Assembly: GCF_044762855.1 (NCBI RefSeq)
Contig: NZ_JBIWFB010000005.1
Coordinates: 1-64,000, forward strand
Length of the DNA: 64,000 bases
Direction of reading: 5' to 3'
Source: Psychrobacillus sp044762855
GTDB taxonomy: Bacteria; Bacillota; Bacilli; Bacillales_A; Planococcaceae
The translations under genes were made by a program, and so were the position numbers. The notes under the pieces were generated by a model that saw only the letters and a list, made by a program, of their open reading frames with translations, was not told where the DNA came from and did no database searches. Each line of letters opens with the position of its first letter. Position 1 is the first letter of the stretch. Positions 15,748-24,637 of the stretch are shown one piece after another.

Positions 15748-17301
15748 ATGAACGCAGCGGAATTAATCAAAAGAGGCGCAACTTACTATCCAAACCATAC
15801 AGCAGTTATTTACAAAGGAGAAAAACTTACATTTAACGAAGTATACAAAAATAGTAATCGTCTCGCCAATGCATTGCTTCAATTAGGCTTAAAAAAAGGG
15901 GATAGAGTTGCCTTTATTTTAGCTAACTCATTACAAAGTGTAGAAATTGATTTTGCGTTACTTTTGGCTGGTCTCGTCCGAGTTCCATTAAATGCACGAC
16001 TTTCTGAAGGTGAACATCGACAAATGATTTATGAAACGGGTTCAAAAGCTCTATTATTCACAGAGGAGTTCAGCGAACGTAGTACACTACTGAAACAAAC
16101 TTGTAATGTTCTAGAGCTGTTTTGTCAAATGAATGGAACTACAACGACACCATGGATAACTAATATGCCAGAATATGTTCAGAACGTTTCAGATGAGGAG
16201 CCTAACGTCACCATAGAAGAAAGTGACCTTGCAACCATTCAATATACTTCTGGAACAACTGGCGTTCTTAAAGCTGCACAACATACGCAGCAAACATGGG
16301 CAGCAATATGCACGAATATTATAACATCATTAGATATTCAAGAAGGAGATATAATGATGCATGCAGCCCCATTAACGCATGCTTCTGGAACATTAGTTCT
16401 GCCTCATTGGGTTTCTGGAGCAGCAAACTCGATTTTGCCAGGGTTTAATCCAGAAGAATATTTACAAGCTATACATCACGATAAACCTACAACATTAAAT
16501 CTGGTACCAACAATGGTTGTAATGCTCTTATCACATCCAAATGTTGAAGAATACTCGTTTGAATCCGTACGAAATCTCATTTATGGAGCATCCCCTATGC
16601 CACGAGAAGCCTTAAAACGCGGATTAGAACTTTGGGGACCTAAGTTCGTTCAATATTATGGTCAAACGGAAGCTCCTCTTATATTAACTATTCTGAGTAA
16701 AGAAGATCATCTTGGGGATGATGAAGAAGCAAATGGAAGATTACTTTCTTGTGGAAGACCGGTAGCTACCGCTTCTATCAAAATTGTAGACGAGGAGAAT
16801 CGCCCTGTTTTAGCTGGCACTGTAGGGGAAATCGTCATTAAATCTACTCAAAACATGATTGGATATTATAATGAACCAGAGCTAACACAAGAAACAATTA
16901 TTGATGGTTGGATTCATACTCGCGATATGGGGTATATAGATGAAAAAGGGTATTTATTCCTTGTGGATCGTAAATCAGACATGATTATTACAGGGGGATT
17001 CAATGTTTATCCCCGTGAAGTGGAAGAAGTAATCTACCAACATCCGTCTGTAGTAGAGGCATCCGTAGTTGGAGTTCCTGATGAGAAATGGGGAGAAGCT
17101 ATTAAAGCATTTGTAGTTGTCCGTTCGAATCATGAGGTTTCGGAGGGAGAAATTATACAGTTCTGTAAAGAAAGATTAGCGTCCTATAAAAAGCCTTCTT
17201 CTGTGGAATTCATAGATGATCTTCCGAAGAGTGCTGTAGGGAAAGTAGTTCGTCGAGTACTAAGAGAACCTTATTGGAAAGATAATGTGCGAAGAATATA
17301 A
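15748..17301 (+). CDS. Acyl-CoA synthetase (AMP-forming)
   Basis: A 517-residue AMP-binding ligase that activates a carboxylic acid to its CoA ester with ATP. Motifs in order: P-loop-like YTSGTTGVLK (about 169-178), YGQTEAP (A5), HTRDMGYIDEKGYLFLVDRKSDMIITGG (A7-A8, hinge), and the C-terminal lysine in KSAVGKVVRR. It should perform the first step of the cluster, producing the substrate for the kinase. AAGGGGAG lies about nine nt before ATG 15748; a TTG three nt earlier is less likely. A strong terminator follows, ending the five-gene unit. Confidence 0.88.
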   Translation: MNAAELIKRGATYYPNHTAVIYKGEKLTFNEVYKNSNRLANALLQLGLKKGDRVAFILANSLQSVEIDFALLLAGLVRVPLNARLSEGEHRQMIYETGSKALLFTEEFSERSTLLKQTCNVLELFCQMNGTTTTPWITNMPEYVQNVSDEEPNVTIEESDLATIQYTSGTTGVLKAAQHTQQTWAAICTNIITSLDIQEGDIMMHAAPLTHASGTLVLPHWVSGAANSILPGFNPEEYLQAIHHDKPTTLNLVPTMVVMLLSHPNVEEYSFESVRNLIYGASPMPREALKRGLELWGPKFVQYYGQTEAPLILTILSKEDHLGDDEEANGRLLSCGRPVATASIKIVDEENRPVLAGTVGEIVIKSTQNMIGYYNEPELTQETIIDGWIHTRDMGYIDEKGYLFLVDRKSDMIITGGFNVYPREVEEVIYQHPSVVEASVVGVPDEKWGEAIKAFVVVRSNHEVSEGEIIQFCKERLASYKKPSSVEFIDDLPKSAVGKVVRRVLREPYWKDNVRRI

Positions 17302-17318
17302 AAGATAGCCTATTAACC

Positions 17319-17366
17319 GAAAGAACTCTGAAAATCGTATGATTACGGTTTTCAGAGTTCTTTCAT
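17319..17366 (+). terminator. Terminator of the acyl-CoA cluster
   Basis: A 16-bp perfect stem (17319-17334 with 17349-17364) around a 14-nt loop. Moderately T-rich sequence follows. Confidence 0.75.
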
Positions 17367-17419
17367 TTCACTAATGTATAGTAGACTATATACTTAGGAA
17401 AATTATTGGAGGGTAAACA

Positions 17420-17965
17420 ATGAAAAGAATATACATAATAAGGCATTGTAAAGCAGAAGGTCAGGAAGAGAATGCTAACCTAACTTCCGAGGGCTACACG
17501 CAAGCAATCATGCTAAAAAACTATTTTGAAAACGTGCAGATTGACAAAATAATTTCTAGCCATTATGTAAGAGCTGTTCAAACAATTGAACCTTTAGCTG
17601 AAGATAAAGGAATGGAAATCATACAAGATGCTAGACTTTCAGAAAGAATTCTAAGTACGGAGAATTATCCCGATTGGCTTGAAAAGCTTAAAATGACCTT
17701 TCAAGACAAATCTTTAACATTTATCGGAGGCGAATCTAGTAATGAAGCGCTAATTAGGATCGCTTCAGTATTGGAAGAGGTGATAGTTTCTCCAGAGGAA
17801 AATATTATCCTCGTCACACATGGAGCGATTATGTCTTTATTATTAAATAGTATCGATGAAAACTTTGGATTTGATCAGTGGCAAACATTAACGAATCCTG
17901 ATATTTATTTGATTGAAGTTCAAAATGGGAAAAAGACTTTTAAAAGGACATGGAATTCAAAATAA
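17420..17965 (+). CDS. Histidine phosphatase (phosphoglycerate-mutase-like)
   Basis: A 181-residue histidine phosphatase. The catalytic RH motif is at the N-terminus (IIRHCKAEGQ; Cys replaces the usual Gly of RHG), a second arginine occurs in SHYVRAVQT, the acid is in DARLSER, and the second histidine is in LVTHGAIM. The family ranges from mutases to broad-specificity phosphatases; the short length and the SER-I pattern favour a phosphatase. GGAGGG precedes ATG. It is a single-gene unit. The substrate is unknown. Confidence 0.8.
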   Translation: MKRIYIIRHCKAEGQEENANLTSEGYTQAIMLKNYFENVQIDKIISSHYVRAVQTIEPLAEDKGMEIIQDARLSERILSTENYPDWLEKLKMTFQDKSLTFIGGESSNEALIRIASVLEEVIVSPEENIILVTHGAIMSLLLNSIDENFGFDQWQTLTNPDIYLIEVQNGKKTFKRTWNSK

Positions 17966-18096
17966 AAGTTCTACGTAGAGAACAAGCAAAAGCACCTGTC
18001 TCAGCTTGATATAGAAAATGCTGGCGAGGGACACATACCGTCTTAAAGTAGCTCTTTTAGTGTTATCTTACTATGGACGATTTTGGGGAGGAGAGA

Positions 18097-18232
18097 TTGT
18101 CCAACCTTGCAATTATTGTCCAGTTTACAAGAAAGATTGTCCATCTTTTTGAATAGATTGTCCAATTATTCGAGGGGATTGTCCAACTTTGGAAAGAGAT
18201 TGTCCATCCTTGCAGAGATTGTCCAACTTTAT
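18097..18232. repeat. Seven phased copies of an ATTGTCCA repeat
   Basis: TTGTCC starts at 18097, 18116, 18137, 18158, 18179, 18200 and 18219, giving steps of 19, 21, 21, 21, 21 and 19 bp. Only about nine bases, (G)ATTGTCCA, are conserved in each unit; the rest varies. Twenty-one bp is two helical turns, so all copies face the same side of the DNA. The apparent open frame on the minus strand, with recurring WTI/LDN, is a product of the repeat. Confidence 0.8.
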
Positions 18233-18234
18233 TA

Positions 18235-18289
18235 ATTTTCGTTGCAGCCGTACGCTCCCCTGGCAGGAGTCGACCTCTGCAGCGAAAAT
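18235..18289. repeat. Palindromic REP-like element between the two phased arrays
   Basis: ATTTTCGTTGCAG (18235-18247) pairs with CTGCAGCGAAAAT (18277-18289) at 12 of 13 positions, and an inner CTCCCCTGGCAGGAG can pair as well. It is more GC-rich than its surroundings and lies in the gap free of genes (17966-18675). It looks like a small non-autonomous palindromic repeat. Confidence 0.65.
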
Positions 18290-18442
18290 CATAGCGGTCG
18301 CTAGTCGACAAACTACAACTCACTATCTTTATATCACTTACATATAGAAAGATAGTCATATCGAAAAAATAATCCACATGTGTAAATTATTTACTCTCCT
18401 AAGCAACAAGAAAAAGACCAATTTTCTTGTTGTTTTTTAGTT

Positions 18443-18547
18443 TAGTTGCTCTTCCTACCAATCTAGTTGCTTTCAAAAGAAAAATAGTAGCTTTCATTAC
18501 GTCATTAGTTGCTCAATCACCTACACTGGTTGCCCTTAGCCATTTAT
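18443..18547. repeat. Five exact 21-bp-spaced copies of a TAGTTGCT repeat
   Basis: Units start at 18443, 18464, 18485, 18506 and 18527, exactly 21 bp apart. They read TAGTTGCT, TAGTTGCT, TAGTAGCT, TAGTTGCT and TGGTTGCC, and the other 13 bases of each unit differ. It has the same period as the ATTGTCCA array 200 bp upstream but a different core. The short plus-strand open frame with LVA every seven residues is the repeat in translation. Confidence 0.8.
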
Positions 18548-18675
18548 TTGTAAATATCATCACTATCCATAAAAAAGTTTCAACTTCCGAAATAAATTCT
18601 AGCAATCGTCTTCCGAAATGTATGAACATTTGCTAAACTATATAAGTCTTAATATAGGAATATGGGGGAAATCAA

Positions 18676-20430
18676 GTGAAAGTATTTTTGGATTTAGGGT
18701 GGTTTTTTAAAGAAAGGAAAAAGCAATATTTACTAGGCATTCTGATGCTTATGTTCGTTGCTTTTTTGCAACTGATCCCGCCTAAAATTATAGGGTATGT
18801 TGTAGATGAAATTAGTGCTGGTTCATTGACGGCTTCTATTCTTACGAAATGGCTGGGCATTTTAGCGATAGCAGCAATTGGAATGTACATTTTACGGTAC
18901 TACTGGCGTATTATGATTTTCGGTTCTGCTATTTTTTTAGCACGACAATTGAGAGAAAGATTGTTTCGTCATTTTACGAAAATGGCACCATCGTTTTATC
19001 AAAAAAAGCGTGTTGGAGATCTAATGGCGCATGCAACGAATGATTTATCTGCAGTTCAACAAACTGCTGGAGCAGGTGTGTTGACACTTGTCGATTCCAT
19101 CACGACAGGTGGTTTTGTGATAGCTGCAATGGCCATTACGATTAACTGGAAACTAACGTTAATCGCGCTTATTCCGCTACCTTTAATGGCTATATTAACA
19201 AGCTATTATGGAACACTGTTACACAAACGATTTCGTTATGCCCAAGAAGCATTTTCTAGTTTGAATGATAAGGCACAAGAAAGTATTTCTGGTGTGAAAG
19301 TTATTAAAACATTCGGGCAAGAAAAAGAGGATACCGAAGATTTCGTGCAATTATCAGAAGACGTAGTAGATAAAAATATTCGTGTGGCTAAAGTGGATGC
19401 ATTGTTTGATCCAACGATTTCACTCATTGTAGGGATTTGTTTCTTCTTATCCATTGTGTTTGGGACTCGTTTTATATTAGCTGGAGATATGTCGATCGGT
19501 GATTTGTTTGCCTTTACTTCCTATTTAGGGCTACTCGTTTGGCCGATGCTTGCTTTTGGCTGGTTATTTAACATTGTGGAGCGTGGTCGAGCTTCCTATG
19601 ATCGTATTATGAATTTATTAGATGAAGAGATTGAAATTGATGATAGACAAGGGGCTTTGGATCAAAAGCCAGAAGGAGACATCCAATTCGATATAGATGA
19701 ATTCAAATTTCCTGAAGACGAAAGAGCCGCTATACATGATGTTCATTTCACGCTTAAACGCGGAGAAACATTAGGTATTGTCGGTAAAACTGGATCTGGA
19801 AAAACAGCAATACTGAAATTACTGATGCGAGAGTTTGAAGGATATACGGGACAAATCGTCTATGGTAATCACTCGATAGATGCTTACAAGAAACGAAGTT
19901 TACGGGAAGCGATTGGGTATGTACCTCAAGATCATTTCCTTTTCTCGACAACAGTCGCTGGGAATATTGCGTTCGCAAATGCAGGTGCTTCTATGGAGGA
20001 AGTGTATGAAGCAGCGAAACTTGCCTTTATTCATGAAGATATACTGCAGTTTACGGATGGATACAGTACAGTTGTCGGTGAACGAGGCGTGAGCTTATCA
20101 GGTGGTCAAAAGCAGCGGATTTCGATAGCACGCGCACTGATGATGGAGCCGGAACTTTTGATCCTCGATGATTCATTGTCCGCAGTAGACGCACGGACAG
20201 AAGAGGCTATACTAGAAGCTTTAAAAGCCAAACGACAGGACAAAACAACGATTATTACTTCCCATCGACTAAGCGCGATTCAACATGCGCACCAAATTAT
20301 TGTTATGAATGAAGGGGCAATTTTAGAAAAAGGGTCCCATGAACAATTGATGGCATTAAAGGGAATGTATTTTGAAATGTATCAATTACAACAATTAGAA
20401 TCTTTAGTGGAACAGGGGGGTGAAGCATAA
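18676..20430 (+). CDS. Heterodimeric ABC exporter subunit, degenerate-site half (BmrC/YheI-like)
   Basis: A 584-residue type IV ABC exporter half: six membrane helices (to about residue 300) and a nucleotide-binding domain. Walker A is GKTGSGKT, the signature is SLSGGQKQR (canonical), and Walker B reads LLILDDS, so the catalytic Glu is Asp. The next gene has the reverse pattern, which is the mark of asymmetric pairs such as BmrC/BmrD and TM287/288 that export drugs or lipids. The start is GTG after GGGGGA. The stop overlaps the next ATG by one base (TAATG), so the pair is made stoichiometrically. The substrate is unknown. Confidence 0.87.
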   Translation: MKVFLDLGWFFKERKKQYLLGILMLMFVAFLQLIPPKIIGYVVDEISAGSLTASILTKWLGILAIAAIGMYILRYYWRIMIFGSAIFLARQLRERLFRHFTKMAPSFYQKKRVGDLMAHATNDLSAVQQTAGAGVLTLVDSITTGGFVIAAMAITINWKLTLIALIPLPLMAILTSYYGTLLHKRFRYAQEAFSSLNDKAQESISGVKVIKTFGQEKEDTEDFVQLSEDVVDKNIRVAKVDALFDPTISLIVGICFFLSIVFGTRFILAGDMSIGDLFAFTSYLGLLVWPMLAFGWLFNIVERGRASYDRIMNLLDEEIEIDDRQGALDQKPEGDIQFDIDEFKFPEDERAAIHDVHFTLKRGETLGIVGKTGSGKTAILKLLMREFEGYTGQIVYGNHSIDAYKKRSLREAIGYVPQDHFLFSTTVAGNIAFANAGASMEEVYEAAKLAFIHEDILQFTDGYSTVVGERGVSLSGGQKQRISIARALMMEPELLILDDSLSAVDARTEEAILEALKAKRQDKTTIITSHRLSAIQHAHQIIVMNEGAILEKGSHEQLMALKGMYFEMYQLQQLESLVEQGGEA

Positions 20431-22214
20431 TGGATGAAAAACAACTACAGTTAAGCGGGAAAGATCAGTGGAAAGTTTTCAAACGATTGCTCACCTATTT
20501 AAAACCGCATACAAAAGTTATTGCGTTAGCGTTAATTTTACTAATTTTGACGGTATTAGGGGATATTTTAGGACCTTATTTGATAAAGGTGTTTATGGAT
20601 GATTATTTAACACCTGGAATTTTTCCGACAGGACCTATTGTCGGTTTGGCACTTGGCTACGTATTCATACAAGTTGGAAATGTCATCGTCAGTTATTTTC
20701 AATTGCTTAGGTTTCAAGAAATCGCTTTGAAAATTATTCAGCAAATGCGAATTGATGTGTTTTCCAAAGTCCATAAGTTAGGCATGCGTTACTTCGATAA
20801 AACACCTGCTGGAAGCATCGTATCCCGTGTGACGAATGACACAGAAGCGATTAAAGATATGTTCGTTAGTGTATTAGTAGCATTTGTGCAAAGTGGATTT
20901 TTAGTAATTGGCGTGTACATTGCTATGTTTATCCTGAATGTAAAATTAGCGCTTGTGACGATTGTCTTGTTACCTATTTTATTTTTCATCATAACGACGT
21001 ATCGTAAACATAGTTCAATCGTGTATCAAGATTTGCGCGAACGACTAAGTCAGCTAAACGCAAAGCTTGCAGAATCGTTGCAAGGAATGACGATGATCCA
21101 AGCATTCCGACAAGAAGATCGTCTACAAGATGAGTTCAATGATATTAACGATAAGCATTGGAATGCAGGTAAGCGTAATATTAAGCTAGATAGTTTACTG
21201 CTGCGACCAGCAATCGATTTAGTGTACGCGTTGGCAATTATTATGGTCCTTAGTTATTTTGGGATCATCTCGATGAATAATGTAGTAGAGGTCGGGGTGA
21301 TTTACGCGTTCGTCACATATATAGACCGATTTTTTGAACCGATAAATCAAGTAATGCAGCGTTTATCGATATTCCAGCAAGCGATTGTTGCTGCATCCCG
21401 TGTATTTAAATTATTGGATGAAAATGACCTAGCACCTTCCCAAAACAACATCGCTAATGCTAAAATTGAACAAGGAAAAATCGAATTTCAAAATGTTACT
21501 TTTTCTTATGATGGTAAAACGGATGTGCTAAAAAATATTTCCTTTACTGCAGAACCTGGTCAAACGGTAGCTTTAGTAGGGCATACTGGAAGTGGGAAAA
21601 GTTCTATTATTAACTTGTTGATGCGTTTTTATGAGTTTGAAAAAGGTAATATTATAATTGATGGGCATTCTGTAAAAGATTTTCAAACCGAAGAAATTAG
21701 AGAAAAAGTTGGGCTAGTACTGCAAGATCCATTTTTGTTCTATGGGGATATCGAAAATAATATTCGATTACATGACAAAGAAATGACTACTGAGGAAGTA
21801 AGGGCTGCGGCAGAATTTGTGCAAGCAAATACTTTTATTGAAAAGCTTCCGAATACTTACAACCAAAAGGTAACCGAGAGGGGTTCTACATTTTCAAGTG
21901 GTCAAAGACAGTTGGTTGCTTTTGCACGTACAATCGCAACGAACCCCAAAATTTTAGTATTAGATGAAGCGACTGCAAACATCGATACGGAAACCGAAGT
22001 AGCCATCCAAAGTAGTTTGGAAAAGATGCGAAAAGGTCGCACAACAATTGCTATTGCGCATCGTTTGAGTACGATTGCCGATGCAGAACTTATTCTCGTT
22101 TTACATCACGGAGAAATCGTCGAACGTGGCACACATCAACAATTGTTAAATAAAAAAGGATTATACCATAAAATGTATTTACTTCAAAATGGTGTAGTGG
22201 ATGGTATTGCATAA
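20430..22214 (+). CDS. Heterodimeric ABC exporter subunit, catalytic half (BmrD/YheH-like)
   Basis: A 594-residue partner with six membrane helices and a nucleotide-binding domain. Walker A is GHTGSGKS, Walker B is ILVLDEA with the catalytic Glu, and the switch is AHRLST. The signature is degenerate (FSSGQRQL rather than LSGGQ). In the dimer, this Walker site pairs with the good signature of the first subunit to form the one active ATP site. B. subtilis BmrD is longer (about 670 residues); this copy lacks an extra N-terminal part. GGGGGGTGA precedes ATG. Confidence 0.87.
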   Translation: MDEKQLQLSGKDQWKVFKRLLTYLKPHTKVIALALILLILTVLGDILGPYLIKVFMDDYLTPGIFPTGPIVGLALGYVFIQVGNVIVSYFQLLRFQEIALKIIQQMRIDVFSKVHKLGMRYFDKTPAGSIVSRVTNDTEAIKDMFVSVLVAFVQSGFLVIGVYIAMFILNVKLALVTIVLLPILFFIITTYRKHSSIVYQDLRERLSQLNAKLAESLQGMTMIQAFRQEDRLQDEFNDINDKHWNAGKRNIKLDSLLLRPAIDLVYALAIIMVLSYFGIISMNNVVEVGVIYAFVTYIDRFFEPINQVMQRLSIFQQAIVAASRVFKLLDENDLAPSQNNIANAKIEQGKIEFQNVTFSYDGKTDVLKNISFTAEPGQTVALVGHTGSGKSSIINLLMRFYEFEKGNIIIDGHSVKDFQTEEIREKVGLVLQDPFLFYGDIENNIRLHDKEMTTEEVRAAAEFVQANTFIEKLPNTYNQKVTERGSTFSSGQRQLVAFARTIATNPKILVLDEATANIDTETEVAIQSSLEKMRKGRTTIAIAHRLSTIADAELILVLHHGEIVERGTHQQLLNKKGLYHKMYLLQNGVVDGIA

Positions 22215-22304
22215 AAGAGTCAAAAAGCTGTCACAAGCAATTGTAGAGTCAAAGTACGATATATTTGGTACGATAGGGACAGTAATTCGGAAAGGAAGAC
22301 AGCC

Positions 22305-23015
22305 GTGAGTACCGATATAAATTTATTTTTGGCATTTGGAGCCGGGTTTTTAAGCTTTATCTCGCCTTGTACATTGCCTTTGTATCCTGCATTTTTATCT
22401 TATATAACAGGAATGTCTTTGGAAGAAATTAAAACGGACAAAAAATTGATGCAAAGAAGAGGAATGATGCATACTTTATTCTTCTTATTAGGATTTTCTA
22501 TTATCTTTGTAGCAATTGGGTTTGCCACATCTTTAGTAGGCACATTCTTTATCCAATATGGAGATTTGCTTCGTCAAGTTGGTGCAATTTTCATTGTCAT
22601 CTTTGGATTAATCATTGTTGGTATATTCAATCCAGCATTTTTAATGAAAGAAAAGCGTCTTCACTTTAAAAATCGTCCTTCCGGCTTTTTAGGGACTACA
22701 TTAATAGGGATGGCGTTCGCTGCTGGTTGGACTCCGTGTACTGGACCCATTTTAGCAGCAGTAATTGTAATGGCAGGATCAAACCCGGATGTTGGAATCT
22801 GGTATATGCTTTCATATGTGTTAGGGTTTGCGATTCCATTTTTCGTATTATCTTTCTTTGTCACAAGACTTAACTGGATTCGTAAAAACAGTAATCTAAT
22901 CGTAAAAGTAGGCGGTTATATTATGATTGCCCTTGGGATCTTATTGTTCTTTGATGGTTTAGAGTATATTATTCGAATTTTAAGTCCGTTTTTTGGGAAT
23001 TTTACAGGGTTTTAA
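22305..23015 (+). CDS. ccdA: CcdA, thiol-disulfide membrane protein for cytochrome c maturation
   Basis: A 236-residue, six-helix DsbD-beta-like protein that carries electrons from cytosolic thioredoxin to the outside, keeping apocytochrome c cysteines reduced and helping spore cortex maturation. The two redox cysteines are in FISPCTLPLYPA (helix 1) and GWTPCTGPI (helix 4). The start is GTG behind AAAGGAAG. The order ccdA, CheY-like yneI, ccdC (yneJ), yneK is the same as in B. subtilis. Recognition is secure. Confidence 0.93.
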   Translation: MSTDINLFLAFGAGFLSFISPCTLPLYPAFLSYITGMSLEEIKTDKKLMQRRGMMHTLFFLLGFSIIFVAIGFATSLVGTFFIQYGDLLRQVGAIFIVIFGLIIVGIFNPAFLMKEKRLHFKNRPSGFLGTTLIGMAFAAGWTPCTGPILAAVIVMAGSNPDVGIWYMLSYVLGFAIPFFVLSFFVTRLNWIRKNSNLIVKVGGYIMIALGILLFFDGLEYIIRILSPFFGNFTGF

Positions 23016-23132
23016 ATGAATTTATCGAGCTAGTTTGATAAAATATAGGTACATCTTTTCTACGCAAACTAGAAAAAGTGGAGCAAGAGCAAGTTTAATT
23101 GGATTTAACAGTTGAAGGTGAGGGGCATGAAT

Positions 23133-23501
23133 ATGACAACAGTATTAGTAGTGGATGATGCAATCTTCATGCGGACCACGATTAAAAGAATGCTTGCGGA
23201 ACATCAATTTGATATAATTGGGGAAGCAGCTAATGGGCTAGAAGCAGTTGAAATGTATAGAAAGCTATTACCAGATGTAGTGACAATGGATATCACGATG
23301 CCAGGAATGACCGGAATCGAAGCGGTTAAAGCAATTATCTCCGAACATCCAGATGCAAAAATAGTAATGGTTACTGCACTTGGACAACAAAAACTCATAG
23401 TAGATGCATTGGAGTCCGGCGCAAAAGATTTCATCACAAAACCATTCAATCCAGAACAAATGGTGCAAGTGTTATATAATGTGACAGCTGACTCAGAATA
23501 A
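23133..23501 (+). CDS. CheY-like single-domain response regulator (YneI/CcdB)
   Basis: A 122-residue receiver domain without an output domain. DD near residues 9-10, phospho-acceptor Asp in DVVTMDITMPG (about 54), Thr in MVTALG and Lys in FITKPF complete the active site. It corresponds to yneI, once named ccdB because it lies between ccdA and ccdC. That operon product is not needed for cytochrome c maturation. ATG 23133 sits nine nt after AGGTGAGG; ATG 23127 is possible. A hairpin (CTAGTTTG/CAAACTAG) lies in the gap after ccdA. The partner kinase is unknown. Confidence 0.82.
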   Translation: MTTVLVVDDAIFMRTTIKRMLAEHQFDIIGEAANGLEAVEMYRKLLPDVVTMDITMPGMTGIEAVKAIISEHPDAKIVMVTALGQQKLIVDALESGAKDFITKPFNPEQMVQVLYNVTADSE

Positions 23502-23524
23502 ATGTATGGGAATTGAAGGATATG

Positions 23525-24022
23525 ATGGATACAATGTTTGAAAAAATCTCACCGAACGTTATGATAATTGTTTCTACAATATTTGCGATTGGAATGGGAA
23601 TTGTTGTTACAACGATAAGAGCAAAATCTGCGAAACGACCGGCAAGTGTTAAAAAAATATTATTGCCTCCACTTTTTATGTCTACTGGAGCGCTAATGTT
23701 TATCTTTCCGTTTTTTAGAGTAACAGGACTAGAATTTTTAGAAGCAATAGCTGTGGGGATTTTGTTCTCTACCGTGCTAATTTGGACTTCTAAATTTGAA
23801 CAAAGAGATGGCGATATTTACTTGAAACAGTCAAAAGCATTTATCTTTATCTTGTTCGGATTGTTAATCGTTCGTATCATTGGAAAATTAGTGCTTAGCT
23901 CTACTATTGATGTTGGGGCGTTAAGTGGCATGTTTTGGATATTGGCATTCGGTATGATTGTCCCATGGAGAATTGCCATGTATATGCAATTTAGGAAAGT
24001 ACAAAAAGAAGTAAGTTTATAA
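23525..24022 (+). CDS. ccdC: CcdC-family membrane protein (YneJ, DUF1453-like)
   Basis: A protein of about 165 residues with four membrane helices (near 10-30, 45-65, 70-85 and 105-150) and basic loops. It is recognised as CcdC mainly by position: it is the third gene after ccdA and yneI, 23 nt after yneI, as in B. subtilis. Its role there is unclear, and it is not essential for cytochrome c. Several ATGs (23522, 23525, 23534) follow GAAGGA, so the exact start is uncertain. A bidirectional terminator separates it from convergent yneK. Confidence 0.75.
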   Translation: MDTMFEKISPNVMIIVSTIFAIGMGIVVTTIRAKSAKRPASVKKILLPPLFMSTGALMFIFPFFRVTGLEFLEAIAVGILFSTVLIWTSKFEQRDGDIYLKQSKAFIFILFGLLIVRIIGKLVLSSTIDVGALSGMFWILAFGMIVPWRIAMYMQFRKVQKEVSL

Positions 24023-24026
24023 ATAG

Positions 24027-24066
24027 AAAGCGAGCATTCCCTAAAATGGGGAAATGCTCGCTTTTT
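24027..24066. terminator. Bidirectional terminator between ccdC and yneK
   Basis: AAAGCGAGCATT(T)CCC pairs with GGGGAAATGCTCGCTTT, with a T-run on the plus strand and A/T-rich sequence on the minus strand. It abuts the yneK stop codon. Confidence 0.85.
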
Positions 24067-24521
24067 CATTTACCTCTTGGCATATCTGCTGATAGCTCGA
24101 AAAACTGTTCATATGGTGTAACATCAATCTTCAGCTCAGCTAGTTTTTTGCGCAAGAATTTATGATCTCGCTTAGGTGTAGCGATTATATAACCTCGCAC
24201 TAATAACTCCCGTGTAATAGCGGTCGCTTTTTCCTCTAATGCCAACTGCCCAATTTTGCCTGCGATCTTTTGTTTGGCAACTGGTCGAAAAAGTTCTGGC
24301 ACTGGGCTAACTAACTCATTTAACAGTATTTTTTGGTCTTCATTCCATAAATGTATTGTGTTGTTAACATAATATTCTTCCCAATCTAGCACGGACTTTC
24401 CGTCATCTTTTGGTAGAGCTTTTAAAAACTTTCGGAACATAAAGAAGCCGCCAATAGCCATCAATGATATAAGTACGACTACCCAAAAAAGTATAAACCA
24501 TAAAAACCAACCATTTAACAA
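24066..24521 (-). CDS. yneK: DUF2621 family membrane-anchored protein (YneK-like)
   Basis: A protein of about 151 residues with one N-terminal membrane helix (about residues 4-26) and a soluble cytoplasmic domain containing DWEEYYVNNTIHLW, ELFRPVAKQKIAGKIGQLA and a C-terminal TPKRDHKFLRKKL. This is the DUF2621 pattern, and the position after ccdC is that of B. subtilis yneK, though here it is convergent. GAGGTGA lies five nt before the TTG taken as start; a GTG nine nt earlier is possible. Function is unknown. The C-terminal region is reminiscent of DNA/RNA-binding basic folds, but nothing firm can be said. Confidence 0.7.
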   Translation of the reverse strand: MLNGWFLWFILFWVVVLISLMAIGGFFMFRKFLKALPKDDGKSVLDWEEYYVNNTIHLWNEDQKILLNELVSPVPELFRPVAKQKIAGKIGQLALEEKATAITRELLVRGYIIATPKRDHKFLRKKLAELKIDVTPYEQFFELSADMPRGK

Positions 24522-24637
24522 TCTATTCACCTCAATCTTCTTACCATTAGTATAAGATGTTTGCGAAAAATTTTCACTAGGAATGTATCCTTTTACTTAA
24601 AAAGTTTCTATCTACTAGTTGAAAGGAGGTGATACTC

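Noticed and set aside
18063..18377. 104-codon minus-strand frame with recurring WTI
   Set aside because: It is the phased ATTGTCCA repeat read as codons; 21-bp spacing keeps the frame open. No start signal.
18097..18547. CRISPR array
   Set aside because: Cores are only 8-9 bp with 12-13 bp spacers, far shorter than CRISPR repeats and spacers, and no cas genes are present.
18427..18636. 69-codon plus-strand frame with recurring LVA
   Set aside because: The TAGTTGCT repeat in translation; no ribosome-binding site.
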